Part shown: positions 25,431 to 34,017 of the stretch, piece after piece | Layout: every line of letters starts with the position of its first letter | How positions within the stretch are numbered: the first letter of the stretch is position 1 | Assembly: GCF_004912275.1 (NCBI RefSeq) | Contig: NZ_STGY01000021.1 | Location: forward strand, 62,001-126,000 | Length of the DNA: 64,000 nucleotides | From: Glycomyces buryatensis | GTDB lineage: Bacteria > Actinomycetota > Actinomycetes > Mycobacteriales > Micromonosporaceae | Direction: 5' to 3' | The notes under the pieces: model-generated | Seen by the model: the letters and a program-made list of their open reading frames with translations, nothing else | Told to the model about the DNA's origin: nothing | Databases searched by the model: none | Translations under genes and position numbers: made by a program

Positions 25431-27239
25431 GTGCGGGCAAAGACGAAACGAAAATCCACCGGCACTTCAGACTCAGACGATCCCTCTACCGAGCCCACCG
25501 CCCTGACGAACCTGTGGCGGATCAAGAAGTACCTGCGTCCCTACCGGGTCCGCCTCGGAATCCTGTGGACCCTGGTGCTCCTCAACATCATCTCCGGGCT
25601 CGCGATCCCGCCGCTGGTCGGCCGGGCGATCGACGGGCCCATCGACGACGGCGACTTCTCGCGGCTGTGGCCCCTCGTCGCCGTCATCGGCTGCCTGGGC
25701 GCCGCCGACGCCCTGATCAACCTGGTCAGGCGCTACTTCCAGACGACCACCGCGATGGCCATCGAGGCCGACCTTCGGGCGGCCCTCTACGAGCACCTGC
25801 AGAAGCTCCACACCGGATTCCACGACCGCTGGCAGACCGGCCAGCTGCTCTCGCGCGTGACCACCGACCTGGGCATGATCCGCCGCTTCTTCGCCGGCGG
25901 CCTGGTCTTCGCCATCACCTCGATCGGGATGATCACGATCATCCTGGCGCAGCTGCTGTGGATCGAATGGCGGCTGGCGCTCATCGCCATCGCCTCCGCG
26001 ATCCCGCTGTTCCTCATCGGACGGGCCTTCTTCCGCGACTTCCTGCCGGCCGCCCGGGCCGAGCAGGACCAGTCCGGCGAGGTCTCCAGTGCCGCAGAGG
26101 AATCGGCGCTCGGCATCCGGGCCATCAAGGCACTGGGACGGGGCCCGCTCATGGCCTCGCGCTTCGACGTCGAGGCCAAGGAACTGCGCGAGCGGGGCAT
26201 CCGCAAGAGCGTCATCGCCTCCCGCTCCTGGTCGGCCTTCGGCGCCATCGCCTCGGCCGCGCTCGGCGCGGTCCTGGTGTTCGGCGCGATCCTGGTCGCG
26301 AACGGCCAGATGACGATCGGCAACCTGACCGCGTTCATCATGCTGCAGCTCGCCCTGCTGTGGCCGATCGAGGCATCGGGCTGGGTCATGGCCCACGGCA
26401 ACGAGGCCATGACGGCCGCCGACCGCGTCTACGAGGTCTTCGACACCGAACCGGCCATCCAGGACCGGCCCGGCGCCCGCGCCGTCGAACGGTCCGACGT
26501 GAACGGCGAGCTCGTCTTCGAGAACGTCCGCTTCGCCTTCGACGACGACCCCCGGGAGATCCTGGCGGGCGTCGACCTGACCGTCAGACCCGGTGAGACC
26601 GTGGCCATCGCGGGCAAGACCGGCTCCGGAAAGTCCACACTCGTGTCCCTGCCGTCCCGACTCAACGACCCGACCGGCGGCCGGATCACCCTGGACGGCA
26701 CCGACATTCGCGACCTGCAACTCGCGAGCCTGCGCCACGTCGTGACCACCGCGTTCGAAGAGGCCACGCTGTTCTCGATGAGCGTGCGCGAGAACCTGGC
26801 GCTCGGCCGTCCCGGCGCCGACGAGCACGACCTCGAAGAGGCCGTACGGGTCGCGCAGGCTGAGTTCGTCTACGACCTGCCTTACGGGCTCGACACCCGC
26901 ATCGGCGAGCAGGGGCTCTCGCTCTCCGGCGGGCAGCGCCAGCGCCTGGCCCTGGCGCGCGCGGTCGTCGTGAAGCCGGCGGTGCTGGTCCTCGACGACC
27001 CGCTGTCGGCGCTCGACGTGCACACCGAGGAACTGGTGGAGCGCGCCTTGGCGCAGGTCCTCCAGGGGACCACCGCCTTGATCGTGGTGCACCGTCCCTC
27101 GACGGTGGCACTGGCCGACCGGGTCGCGCTGCTGCACGAGGGCCGGATCGCGGCGGTGGGTCGGCACTCGGAGCTGATGGAGTCCAGTCCCGCCTATGTC
27201 GACGTGCTGTCGGCGGAATCTGAGGAGGTGGCCGCGTAA
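25431..27239 (+). CDS. ABC exporter half-transporter with degenerate ATP site (subunit 1)
   Basis: Type IV (ABCB-like) exporter half, 602 residues: six membrane helices (about 30-320) and an NBD (~365-590). Walker A GKTGSGKST and signature LSGGQRQR are intact. The catalytic glutamate after Walker B is replaced by aspartate (VLVLDDPLSALD), and the Q-loop position reads AFEEATLF instead of Q. The switch histidine is present (VVHRPST). Such changes mark the non-hydrolysing partner of heterodimeric exporters. It starts at GTG 25431 behind AGGAGG and overlaps the next gene by one base (TAATG). Substrate unknown, often drugs or lipids. Confidence 0.9.
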   Translation: MRAKTKRKSTGTSDSDDPSTEPTALTNLWRIKKYLRPYRVRLGILWTLVLLNIISGLAIPPLVGRAIDGPIDDGDFSRLWPLVAVIGCLGAADALINLVRRYFQTTTAMAIEADLRAALYEHLQKLHTGFHDRWQTGQLLSRVTTDLGMIRRFFAGGLVFAITSIGMITIILAQLLWIEWRLALIAIASAIPLFLIGRAFFRDFLPAARAEQDQSGEVSSAAEESALGIRAIKALGRGPLMASRFDVEAKELRERGIRKSVIASRSWSAFGAIASAALGAVLVFGAILVANGQMTIGNLTAFIMLQLALLWPIEASGWVMAHGNEAMTAADRVYEVFDTEPAIQDRPGARAVERSDVNGELVFENVRFAFDDDPREILAGVDLTVRPGETVAIAGKTGSGKSTLVSLPSRLNDPTGGRITLDGTDIRDLQLASLRHVVTTAFEEATLFSMSVRENLALGRPGADEHDLEEAVRVAQAEFVYDLPYGLDTRIGEQGLSLSGGQRQRLALARAVVVKPAVLVLDDPLSALDVHTEELVERALAQVLQGTTALIVVHRPSTVALADRVALLHEGRIAAVGRHSELMESSPAYVDVLSAESEEVAA

Positions 27240-29089
27240 TGGTGGTGCAGAACGACAAGCACGCGTCCTGGCGCGGCCGCTCCGAGTCCGCCGAGGCGGA
27301 CCGGACCAGCGCCGAGCTCGAGGACGAGGAGTCCATCCGGCAGCTGCGCACGGCCAGCCGGAAGCTGCTGGGGTCGATGATGCGGCCCCACAAGCGCTCG
27401 ATCTGGTTCCTGGTCGGCATTCTGACCGTCCAGGTCCTGGGCAGCATGTCCACGCCGATCCTGGTCATGTTCGGGATCGACCACGGCATTCCGGCGATCG
27501 CCGACCACGGCGACTACTCGGTCATGATCGGCGTCGGCATCGCCTTCGCGGCGGCGTCGATCATCGAGTACGTCTGCGTGCGGCTCTACATCGTCCAGTC
27601 GTCCAAGGTCGGCAACACGATGCTCTACGAGCTGCGCAAGCGCATCTTCTGGAAGTTCCAGCGGCTGTCGGTGGCCTTCCACGAGCGCTTCACGTCCGGC
27701 CGGGTGACGGCGCGCCAGAGCGCCGACATGGAGTCGATCCGGGAACTGACCGAGAACGGCGTGGACGACCTGGTCATGGCGGCGATGAACGTCGTCACGA
27801 TCACCGTGGTGATGCTGGTGATCGACCCGCTGCTGGCCGCCGTCACGCTGCTGACGTTCCCGCTGATGCTCATGCTGGGCCGCTGGTTCTCGAAGGTCTC
27901 GGCGATCGCGTACCGCAAGGCGCGCGAGACCGTCGCGGTCCTCATCGTCTACTTCGTGGAGTCGATGGGCGGGGTGCGGGCCGTGCAGGCCTACCGGCGC
28001 GAGGACCGGGACCGGGAGCTGTTCTCCGGTCTCAATACCGACAACCGATTCGCGCAGGCCAAGGGGCACCAGCAGAACGCGTTCATGTCCGGCGGTATGC
28101 GCGGCATCGGCCACCTGGCGACCGTGGTGCTGCTGCTGTTCGGCGGCTGGCAGGTCATGCAGGGCAATACCGAGGTCGGTGTCCTGGCGGCGTTCCTGCT
28201 GTACATGAAGCGATTCTTCGACCCGCTCAATGAACTGGTGCAGTTCTACAACGTGCTCCAGTCGGCGACCTCGGCGCTGGAGAAGCTCTCCGGTGTCCTG
28301 GACGAGGAGATCGACGTGCCCGAACCCGAGGCGCCGCAGAAGATCGCGTCGCCGCGGGGCGAGATCCGCTTCGACGGCGTCGGGTTCCACTACCGCGAGG
28401 ACCAGCAGGTCCTGCCGAATCTGAACCTCCGCATACCGGGAGGACAGACGGTCGCGCTGGTGGGCGCCACCGGCGCGGGCAAGACGACGATCGCGAAGCT
28501 GGTGAGCCGCTTCTACGACCCGCGGGAGGGCAGTGTCTCGCTCGACGGCGTGGACCTGCGCGATCTCTCCGAGGCCGACCTGCGCGCCAACGTCGTCATG
28601 ATCACCCAGGAGAACTTCCTGTTCAACGGCACGATCGCGGAGAACATCGAACTGGGCATGCCCGGGGTGAGCCGCGAGCGGATCGTGGAGGCGGCCAAGG
28701 TGGTCGGCGCCCACGAGTTCATCGAGGCGCTTCCCGACGGCTACGACACGCACGTGCGCAAGCGGGGCGGGCGGCTTTCGGCCGGCCAGCGCCAGCTGGT
28801 GGTCTTCGCGCGGGCGTTCCTGGCCGATCCGCGGGTCCTGATCCTGGACGAGGCGACGTCCTCGCTGGACATTCCCTCGGAGCGGCTGGTGCAGCGGGCG
28901 CTCCGCACGATCCTGGCCGACCGGACGGCGATCATCATCGCCCACCGCCTCTCGACGGTGGAGATCGCCGACCGGGTCCTGGTGCTGAGCCAGGGCGTCA
29001 TCGAGGAGGACGGCACCCCGGATTCGCTGATCGAATCTGGAGGCGAGTACGCGACGCTCCACCGCCAGTGGGCGGACAGTCTGGTGTGA
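27239..29089 (+). CDS. ABC exporter half-transporter, catalytic partner (subunit 2)
   Basis: Second half-transporter, 616 residues, six membrane helices and an NBD. Walker A GATGAGKTT, Q-loop MITQENFLF, Walker B VLILDEATSSLD with its glutamate, and the switch histidine in IIAHRLST are canonical. The signature is altered to LSAGQ. Together with subunit 1 this predicts one consensus ATP site (Walker motifs here plus LSGGQ of subunit 1) and one degenerate site, as in TM287/288 or BmrCD. The TAATG overlap means translational coupling and a fixed 1:1 ratio. A terminator follows. Confidence 0.92.
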   Translation: MVVQNDKHASWRGRSESAEADRTSAELEDEESIRQLRTASRKLLGSMMRPHKRSIWFLVGILTVQVLGSMSTPILVMFGIDHGIPAIADHGDYSVMIGVGIAFAAASIIEYVCVRLYIVQSSKVGNTMLYELRKRIFWKFQRLSVAFHERFTSGRVTARQSADMESIRELTENGVDDLVMAAMNVVTITVVMLVIDPLLAAVTLLTFPLMLMLGRWFSKVSAIAYRKARETVAVLIVYFVESMGGVRAVQAYRREDRDRELFSGLNTDNRFAQAKGHQQNAFMSGGMRGIGHLATVVLLLFGGWQVMQGNTEVGVLAAFLLYMKRFFDPLNELVQFYNVLQSATSALEKLSGVLDEEIDVPEPEAPQKIASPRGEIRFDGVGFHYREDQQVLPNLNLRIPGGQTVALVGATGAGKTTIAKLVSRFYDPREGSVSLDGVDLRDLSEADLRANVVMITQENFLFNGTIAENIELGMPGVSRERIVEAAKVVGAHEFIEALPDGYDTHVRKRGGRLSAGQRQLVVFARAFLADPRVLILDEATSSLDIPSERLVQRALRTILADRTAIIIAHRLSTVEIADRVLVLSQGVIEEDGTPDSLIESGGEYATLHRQWADSLV

Positions 29090-29106
29090 TGCCCGATTGG
29101 CCGGGT

Positions 29107-29130
29107 CGGCCCCCGCGTTTGCGGGGGCTG
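29107..29130. terminator. Terminator between convergent exporter and methyltransferase genes
   Basis: Perfect 8-bp GC stem gcccccgc/gcgggggc with loop gttt, 18 bp behind the exporter operon and 20 bp behind the convergent methyltransferase gene. The flanks lack a clear U-tract. Confidence 0.6.
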
Positions 29131-29149
29131 CTCTGGTGTTGGCACCCGC

Positions 29150-29953
29150 TCAGCGGCGGGCGGTGACGAGGTAGTAGTCGATCCATCCGTTTTCGTAGCA
29201 GCGCAACCAGTTACGGCCCCAGGTGTCGGCGAATTCGGTCTGGGACAGCCAGCGGTCCATGTACGGCCACACGTGTTCGCCGATCGAGGTGACCTCGACG
29301 TCCGTCAATCCTGCGGCCTCGAGGTCCCCAACGAACTCCCCCACCGGGCGGATCAGGTCGATGCCGGATTCGACGGTTTCGAGCAGGTCCGCCAGCGGCG
29401 CTTCTTGCGCCTGGGGGGCGAAGAAGGTGGCGGTGGCGAAGCGGCCCCCGGGCTTCAGGACGCGGTGGATCTCGCGGGCGGTGGCGGCCAGGTCGTCCAC
29501 GTGCTGGAGCATTTCGATGGCGTACACGCCGTCGAAGGAGCCACCGGGCCAAGGGATGTCGGTGACCGATCCCTTGTGGAACGAGAGGCGTGCGTCGGGC
29601 TCTGCCAGCGCGGCGGCGTTCGTCTCGGCGGCGCGCGCGAGCTGGTCGTCCGAGCGGTCCAGGCCCGCGACGGTCGCGCCGATCTCGCGGGCGACCAGGG
29701 CCGCACCGACGCCGAGGCCGCTGCCGAGTTCGAGCAGGCGGTTCCCCGGCCCCGGTTCGAGCCGGGCGGTGATCTGCCGGTACATCTCGGCCTGGCTCTC
29801 GGTGCGTTCGGCGAGGGTGATCGGCCGGTCGGGATCGGCGCCGAACCAGTACCCGTAGTTGATGAATGAACCGGAGAAGATCGCCAGCGAGCTGAGATCG
29901 TGCTCGCCGTACATCAGGTCGCGCCGCTCCTGCGGGCTCAGTTCCGCTGCCAT
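29150..29953 (-). CDS. Class I SAM-dependent methyltransferase
   Basis: A 267-residue methyltransferase with the Rossmann motifs in order: motif I LLELGSGLGVGAALVA (~73-88), acidic end of strand 2 in VAGLDRSDDQ (~98), and the DGVYAIEMLQHVDD block (~140) followed by RVLKPGGRFATATFF (~163). The N-terminus (ALFSGSFINYGYW-like region, ~25-37) resembles UbiE/phosphoethanolamine-type small-molecule methyltransferases. No membrane segment. The start at ATG 29953 is chosen by homology; the ribosome site is weak. The methyl acceptor is unknown. It is divergent from the DUF1707 gene. Confidence 0.85.
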   Translation of the reverse strand: MAAELSPQERRDLMYGEHDLSSLAIFSGSFINYGYWFGADPDRPITLAERTESQAEMYRQITARLEPGPGNRLLELGSGLGVGAALVAREIGATVAGLDRSDDQLARAAETNAAALAEPDARLSFHKGSVTDIPWPGGSFDGVYAIEMLQHVDDLAATAREIHRVLKPGGRFATATFFAPQAQEAPLADLLETVESGIDLIRPVGEFVGDLEAAGLTDVEVTSIGEHVWPYMDRWLSQTEFADTWGRNWLRCYENGWIDYYLVTARR

Positions 29954-30070
29954 AGCCACACATTCTGGCACGAATGGGAGCACCAGGGATACCCGTACAC
30001 TGAGGGGAAAGCTCCCGGAGGGCCTCCGGCCCCTCGGGCACACCCCCTTTGCACCCGTAGGAATGCCGCC

Positions 30071-30571
30071 ATGTCCCAGCCGGATCCCTCCTCGCTTCGC
30101 GTCTCCAACGACGAGCGTGAGGCGGTCGTCGCCCAATTGCAGAGCTCGCTCGACTCAGGCCGGATCAACTTGGGCGAGTTCGACGAGCGCACTCGCGCGG
30201 TCTACGAGGCCATCACCTATGACGATCTCAACCGGTTGCTGGAGGACTTGCCCGGTGCGGCCCTCGCCGTGCCGGAAGCCGCTGAGCCGCAATCGTCGCC
30301 CCCGGCTCCAGTGCCGCCCGCGGTGCAGCCTCTCGAACAGCCGTATTCGAACGGCTATGGGACCGGGGCGCTGGTGTGCGGGCTGCTGTCGGTGGTGAAT
30401 TTCTTCCCGTTCTCGATCATTGCGATCGTCCTGGGCGCCATCGGGATCGACAAGGTCAACAAGGGTCAGGCCGACAATAGGTCGAGCGCGTTGGCCGGGA
30501 TAATCCTCGGTTCGATCAGCATTCCGGTGTGGATCACGCTCATCGTGATCAGCTCGATCTTCTGGTGGTTA
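30071..30571 (+). CDS. DUF1707/DUF4190 membrane protein lacking its own stop codon
   Basis: Starts at ATG 30071. Residues ~8-60 (LRVSNDEREAVVAQLQSSLD...DDLNRLLEDLP) are a DUF1707 (SHOCT-like) domain. A Pro-rich linker (75-95) and two membrane helices (~97-125 and 140-165) forming a DUF4190 domain follow. Related proteins end just after the second helix. Here the frame does not stop: it passes through the miaB stop as ...TTCTGGTGGTTAGCC and continues antisense to all of miaB until 32251. A single-base shift would create GGT TAG at 30570-30572. I end the feature where homology ends; the true 3' end is unresolved. Confidence 0.6.
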
Positions 30572-32119
30572 GCCGCAGGCGCAGCCGGGGGCCTCGGTCG
30601 TCGCTTCGGCCTTCGGCTCGGCCTTGCGTCCGATCGACGGCATGCCGAGGCTGACGCCGGGGAGCTTGGTGGCCTTGCCGGCCTGCCAGGCGTCGCCGGC
30701 CTTGGTCTTGCGGTGGGTCAGGACCCGCTCATCGGCGACCAGGTGGTGCGGGGCGCCGTAGGTGACCTTGGTGGTGATGACGTCGCCGGGGCGGATGCCC
30801 TCGGCATTGCCGACGGCGTCCTTTTCGCTCGGCGTCACGGCGAAGTGGACCAGGCGGCCGTCGCGGGCGCGGCCCGAGAGGCGGCCGGTCGCGGCGTCCT
30901 TACGGCCGTCGCCGACGGTCACCAGGACTTCGACGTCGGTGCCTTCGAGCTTCCGGTTCTCCTCCCAGGAGACGCGCTCCTGGAGTTCGACCAGGCGCTC
31001 GTAGCGTTCCTGGACGACGGCCTTGGGGATCTGGTTCTCCATCGTCGCGGCGGGGGTGCCGGGGCGAATCGAGTACTGGAACGTAAAGGCGGAGGAGAAG
31101 CGGGAGGCCTCGACGACGTCGAGGGTGGCCTGGAAGTCCTCCTCGGTCTCGCCCGGGAAGCCGACGATGATGTCGGTGGTGATGGCCGCGTCGGGCATGG
31201 CCGCGCGGACCTTGTCGATGATCTCCAGATACGCCTTGGAGCGGTAGGAGCGGCGCATCTCCTTGAGCACCTTGTCGGATCCGGACTGGAGCGGCATGTG
31301 CAGCTGGTGGCAGACGTTCGGGGTCTCGGCCATGGCGGCGATGACGTCGTCGGTGAAGTTCTTGGGGTGGGGGCTGGTGAAGCGCACGCGCTCGAGGCCG
31401 TCGATCTCGCCGCAGGCGCGCAGGAGCTTGCCGAAGGCGAGCTTGTCGCCGAACTCGACGCCGTAGGTGTTGACGTTCTGGCCCAGCAGGGTCACCTCGG
31501 AGACGCCCTCGTCGACCAGGGCCTGGACCTCGGCGAGGATTTCGCCGGGGCGGCGGTCCTTCTCCTTGCCGCGCAGCGACGGGACGATGCAGAACGTGCA
31601 GGTGTTGTTGCAGCCCACGGAGATCGATACCCAGCCCGAATAGGTCGAGTCGCGCTTGGTCGGCAGGGCGGAGGGGAAGGTCTCGAGGGATTCGAGGATC
31701 TCGACCTCGGCGGCCTTATTGTGGCGGGCGCGGTCGAGCAGGACCGGGAGGGAGCCGATGTTGTGGGTGCCGAAGACGGCGTCGACCCAGGGCGCGCGCT
31801 TGGTGATCTCACCGCGGTCCTTCTGGGCGAGGCAGCCGCCGACGGCGATCTGCATGTCGGGGTTGGCGGCCTTGGCGGGGGCGAGGTGGCTGAGGTTGCC
31901 GTAGAGCTTATTGTCGGCGTTCTCGCGGACGGCACAGGTGTTGAACACGACGAGGTCGGGCGCGTCCGTCCCCTGAACGGGGATATAGCCGGCCTCCTCG
32001 AGGAGACCGCCGATCCGCTCGGAGTCGTGGACGTTCATCTGACATCCGTAGGTCTTGACCTGATACGTCTTCACACCTTGCTGAGCCACGCCTTCCAGGA
32101 TAGACGCGACCCCCGTCAC
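30569..32119 (-). CDS. miaB: tRNA-2-methylthio-N6-dimethylallyladenosine synthase
   Basis: Radical-SAM methylthiotransferase that thiomethylates C2 of i6A37 in tRNA. In 516 residues the UPF0004 domain has cysteines in TYGCQMN (~26), NTCAVRENA (~61) and VGGCLAQK (~95). The radical-SAM CxxxCxxC is CNNTCTFC (~169), and a TRAM domain lies at ~385-455. It acts on the product of MiaA, encoded 8 kb away. Start codon GTG 32119; a GTG further in is possible. Its 3' end faces the DUF1707/DUF4190 gene, whose reading frame runs over it. Confidence 0.95.
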   Translation of the reverse strand: MTGVASILEGVAQQGVKTYQVKTYGCQMNVHDSERIGGLLEEAGYIPVQGTDAPDLVVFNTCAVRENADNKLYGNLSHLAPAKAANPDMQIAVGGCLAQKDRGEITKRAPWVDAVFGTHNIGSLPVLLDRARHNKAAEVEILESLETFPSALPTKRDSTYSGWVSISVGCNNTCTFCIVPSLRGKEKDRRPGEILAEVQALVDEGVSEVTLLGQNVNTYGVEFGDKLAFGKLLRACGEIDGLERVRFTSPHPKNFTDDVIAAMAETPNVCHQLHMPLQSGSDKVLKEMRRSYRSKAYLEIIDKVRAAMPDAAITTDIIVGFPGETEEDFQATLDVVEASRFSSAFTFQYSIRPGTPAATMENQIPKAVVQERYERLVELQERVSWEENRKLEGTDVEVLVTVGDGRKDAATGRLSGRARDGRLVHFAVTPSEKDAVGNAEGIRPGDVITTKVTYGAPHHLVADERVLTHRKTKAGDAWQAGKATKLPGVSLGMPSIGRKAEPKAEATTEAPGCACG

Positions 32120-32263
32120 CGTCGGACCCCGGGAATCGGCCCGTGGGCCGGCGGGGGCTGGGGACCGGGTTCGGCCCGCCCGCGAGGCGGGGGGCGGCCT
32201 GCCGATCGGCGCGGTTCGGGGCCGGTCCTATCGACGGACCGGCCCCGGTGAACACTCGCGCCG

Positions 32264-33310
32264 TTAGAGGCCGGAGGGGGTCAGCGGCGGGTTGAGGCGG
32301 TTGAAGCCCTCCTGGTTCTCGTAGGGGTAGTACGGGTACGGCGGGACCTTGCCGCTGGCCTTGTCCAGGGCCGCGACCTGTTCGGAGGTCAGGTTCCAGC
32401 CGACCGCTCCCAGGTTCTGCTTCAGCTGCTCCTCGTTCCTGGCCCCGATGATGACCGAGGCGACCGTGGGCCTTTGCAGGATCCAGTTCAGGGCGATCTG
32501 CGGCAGCGTCTTCCCGGTCTGTTCGGCGATCTCGTCCAGGGCGTCGACCACGTTGTACAGGCGCTCGTCCTCGACGGGCGGGCCCCACTGCGCGGTCTCG
32601 TGCAGGCGACTTCCTTCCGGGAGCGGCCGGCCGCGGCGGATCTTGCCGGTCAGGCGGCCCCAGCCCAGCGGGCTCCACACCACCGCCCCGACGCCTTGGT
32701 CGTGGCCCAGCGGCATGAGCTCCCACTCGTAGTCCCGGCCGACGAGCGAGTAGTAGACCTGGTTGGCCACGTAGCGGTTCCAGCCGTGCTCGTCCGCGGC
32801 GGCCAGCGACTTCATCAGCTGCCATCCGGCGAAGTTCGATACTCCGGTGTAGCGGATCTTGCCCGCCTTCACCAGGTCGTCCAGGGCCCGGACGGTCTCC
32901 TCCACCGGGGTTCCGGCGTCGAAGGCGTGCAGTTGGAACAGGTCGATGTAATCCGTGCCGAGCCGCCGCAGGGCATCGTCCACGGCGCCGATGAGATAGG
33001 CGCGGCCCGAGCCGGCCCGGTTCGGCCCCTCCCCCATCGGCAGGCTCGCCTTGGTGGAGATCAGGACTTCGTCCCGGCGGCCCTTGATCGCCTCGCCGAG
33101 CATTTCCTCGGAGGCTCCGTCGGAGTAGACGTCGGCCGAGTCGAACATGTTCACGCCCGCGTCGATGGCGATGTCGACCATGCGCCGGGCCTGCTCGACG
33201 CCGGTGTCGCCCCAGGCGCTGAACAGCGCGCCCTTGCCGCCGAAGGTGCCCGCTCCGAAGCTGAGGGCCGGGACGTGGAGGCCGGAGGAGCCGAGTCTGC
33301 GGTATTCCAT
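32264..33310 (-). CDS. Aldo/keto reductase
   Basis: NADPH-dependent AKR of 348 residues. The tetrad is present: Asp/Tyr in MFDSADVYSDGASEE (~58/63), Lys in ISTKASLPMG (~92) and His in LFQLHAFDAGT (~133). The cofactor-phosphate segment is IIGARNEEQLKQN. It is more typical of the AKR11/YajO-like group than the AKR at 21193, and the two share little beyond the fold. The divergent TetR gene 86 bp away is the natural candidate regulator, with an inverted repeat between them. Substrate unknown. Confidence 0.88.
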   Translation of the reverse strand: MEYRRLGSSGLHVPALSFGAGTFGGKGALFSAWGDTGVEQARRMVDIAIDAGVNMFDSADVYSDGASEEMLGEAIKGRRDEVLISTKASLPMGEGPNRAGSGRAYLIGAVDDALRRLGTDYIDLFQLHAFDAGTPVEETVRALDDLVKAGKIRYTGVSNFAGWQLMKSLAAADEHGWNRYVANQVYYSLVGRDYEWELMPLGHDQGVGAVVWSPLGWGRLTGKIRRGRPLPEGSRLHETAQWGPPVEDERLYNVVDALDEIAEQTGKTLPQIALNWILQRPTVASVIIGARNEEQLKQNLGAVGWNLTSEQVAALDKASGKVPPYPYYPYENQEGFNRLNPPLTPSGL

Positions 33311-33332
33311 GATGAACCCCTTAAAGGATCTA

Positions 33333-33386
33333 CAGTTCCGTTAATACGTGGATTACACTAACACCGGTCCATCGTTAACGCAACTG
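33333..33386. promoter_or_regulatory. Inverted repeat in the AKR-TetR divergent promoter
   Basis: Arms cagttccgttaa (33333-33344) and ttaacgcaactg (33375-33386) are complementary at 11 of 12 bases and 30 bases apart. They occupy the AT-rich intergenic region between the aldo/keto reductase and TetR genes. This is a likely pair of half-sites or two operators for the TetR-family protein, which would then repress both genes. Confidence 0.5.
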
Positions 33387-33396
33387 GAGTCCCGTT

Positions 33397-34008
33397 ATGA
33401 ATGAGTCGTCGTCCGAACCCGGCACCGTCCGCCCCGGTGGCCGGACCGCCCGCGTCCGCGAAGCGGTCCTGCGGGCCGCCGGGGACGCCCTTGCCGAGGA
33501 CGGCTTCGATCGGCTCGACCTGGCCGAGATCGCGCGTCGCGCCGAGGTCGGGAAGACGACCCTCTACCGCCGCTGGGGCACCGTCCCCGGACTGGTGGCC
33601 GACATGCTCGGCGAGATGGCCGCGGACTCCCTGCCGCGCACCGAGACCGGATCGCTGGACGGCGACCTCACCGCCTTCGCCCGCCTGGTTCTGGGGACCC
33701 TGACCGATACCCGGCAGGGGCCGCTGTTCAAGGCGCTCATCGCGGCCGCCACCTGCGACGAGCAGACCGCCACCGCACTGCACCGCTTCTACCGGGTCCG
33801 TCTGGACGAGTGGGCGCCGTGCGTGGAAGCCGCGGTCACACGCGGCGAGATCCCGGCCGGGACCGACCCGCACGAGGTGATCCGGGCCGTCTCCGCGCCC
33901 CTGTACTACCGCCTCCTGGCCAGCGGGGACCCGCTCGACGAGGCGGCGGCCGACCGCGCCGTACTGGTCGCGGTGGCCGCCGCGAAGGCGGGCGTCTTCG
34001 TCGCCTGA
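33397..34008 (+). CDS. TetR family transcriptional regulator
   Basis: A 203-residue repressor. The N-terminal helix-turn-helix is clear: VREAVLRAAGDALAEDGFDRLDLAEIARRAEVGKTTLYRRWG (about 15-57). The C-terminal ligand domain matches the TetR_C_11-type group (GPLFKALIAAATCDEQTATALHRFYRVR). It is divergent from the AKR gene, with shared promoter DNA carrying an inverted repeat; autoregulation and control of the AKR are inferred. The ligand cannot be predicted. It converges on the ATP-grasp gene with only 9 bp between stops. Confidence 0.92.
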   Translation: MNESSSEPGTVRPGGRTARVREAVLRAAGDALAEDGFDRLDLAEIARRAEVGKTTLYRRWGTVPGLVADMLGEMAADSLPRTETGSLDGDLTAFARLVLGTLTDTRQGPLFKALIAAATCDEQTATALHRFYRVRLDEWAPCVEAAVTRGEIPAGTDPHEVIRAVSAPLYYRLLASGDPLDEAAADRAVLVAVAAAKAGVFVA

Positions 34009-34017
34009 GTCCGGGTT

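Noticed and set aside
25473-27167. 564-residue open frame opposite the first exporter gene
   Set aside because: Antisense to a complete, motif-bearing ABC gene; no homology and odd composition.
29900-30070. N-terminal extension of the DUF1707 protein
   Set aside because: It overlaps the start of the methyltransferase gene on the other strand, and the DUF1707 domain begins only after ATG 30071.
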